From Thermoplasmata archaeon (lineage in GTDB: Archaea; Thermoplasmatota; Thermoplasmata; Thermoplasmatales; Thermoplasmataceae), in assembly GCA_021792045.1 (NCBI GenBank), contig JAJYVJ010000041.1, positions 1 to 13,113 of the forward strand: a stretch of DNA of 13,113 nucleotides, in the 5' to 3' direction. The position numbers and the translations under genes are program-made. The notes below the pieces were generated by a model. It saw only the letters and a list, made by a program, of their open reading frames with translations. It did no database searches and was not told the origin of the DNA. Below are positions 12,874-13,113 of the stretch, piece after piece (position 1 is the first letter of the stretch; every line of letters starts with the position of its first letter).

Positions 12874-13113
12874 TTAAGTAATTGCGCATAGTTTCTTTAG
12901 AACATTATTTGTTCTGCTGTACTGGTCAAACTGCTCTTTAACAGCCATTATGAGATCCGCAATGGATGGAAAATACCTGTTATGAGTGCCCTTTGATCTT
13001 ATGATTTTCCACACTCTCTCTATGGTGTTAAGCTCAGGTGAATATGGCGGAAGGAATTCCAGTATTATGTGGGGATTAGCGTCAAGGAATTCTTTCAATA
13101 GATTGGCGTGATG
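12874..13113 (-). CDS. IS630-family transposase, C-terminal part (runs off the window)
   Basis: The frame is open from the window edge (HHANLLKEFLDANPH) to TAA at 12874-12876, giving the last 79 residues. The signature LPPYSPELNTIERVWKIIRS contains the final catalytic glutamate of the DDE_3 domain of IS630/Tc1-like transposases, which cut and paste DNA into TA dinucleotides. The terminal helices (MAVKEQFDQYSRTNNVL) are intact, so the gene may be complete beyond the edge. The 3' end of the IS should fall in the 30-100 bp before 12874. It borders the R-M gene, fitting a mobile defence island. Confidence 0.88.
   Translation of the reverse strand, partial: HHANLLKEFLDANPHIILEFLPPYSPELNTIERVWKIIRSKGTHNRYFPSIADLIMAVKEQFDQYSRTNNVLKKLCAIT

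Larger units (their letters stand above)
12780..13113 (-). mobile_element. IS630-family insertion sequence (partial, left boundary uncertain)
   Basis: The only solid evidence is the transposase C-terminus. IS630 elements end within about 100 bp of the stop codon and are flanked by TA, but with the other end outside the window the terminal inverted repeat cannot be matched. The left boundary given is therefore a guess. Confidence 0.45.

Noticed and set aside
1..13113. CRISPR array
   Set aside because: No regularly spaced repeats of 24-40 bp were seen anywhere in the window.

Overview
The window looks like archaeal DNA, most probably from the order Thermoplasmatales or a close relative. That assignment is inference. 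It rests on archaeal promoters (a TATA box about 25 bases from start codons that have essentially no leader), an archaeal XerA-like tyrosine integrase beside a tRNA gene that does not encode CCA, dense small genes joined by ATGA/GTGA overlaps, frequent AGG/AGA arginine codons, and an IS630-family transposase.

Layout. Positions 47-119 hold tRNA-Pro(GGG). Immediately downstream (172-1069, minus strand) lies a tyrosine integrase broken by two frameshifts. This is the usual edge of an element integrated in a tRNA gene. From there to about 5.5 kb runs a virus- or plasmid-like block, mostly on the minus strand: a 47-aa linker gene, a RecT/Bet-type annealase with an internal amber codon, small unknown proteins, a C2H2-like zinc finger, small membrane proteins and a ribbon-helix-helix (RHH) regulator. 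Two divergent gene pairs (3174/3222 and 4006/4055) share one structure. A single, nearly symmetric TATA box sits midway between two start codons about 48 bp apart, with a PD-x-F-x-F-S protein on one side and a short lysine-rich protein on the other. They look like copies of one module. Many genes here carry single in-frame stops or one-base frameshifts, so the block is probably a decaying provirus.

From 5.4 to 6.4 kb comes a cluster of small RHH regulators with inverted-repeat operator candidates. One of them, a winged-helix plus RHH fusion (6066-6443), directly precedes a DUF4868/KwaB-like gene (6449-7405). A four-TM KwaA-like membrane protein gene (7415-7978) faces it tail to tail. Together they make a Kiwa-like antiviral system with an unusual convergent arrangement and its own apparent regulator.

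Positions 8.0-9.9 kb hold small unknown genes and decayed coding remnants. Positions 9970-12684 (minus strand) encode an intact 904-aa type IIG restriction-modification enzyme with nuclease, methylase and specificity regions in one chain. The window ends inside an IS630-family transposase. The right half therefore reads as a defence island next to (or carried by) a degraded integrated element. The Kiwa-like genes and the R-M gene are intact or nearly so, while the mobile-element genes are broken.
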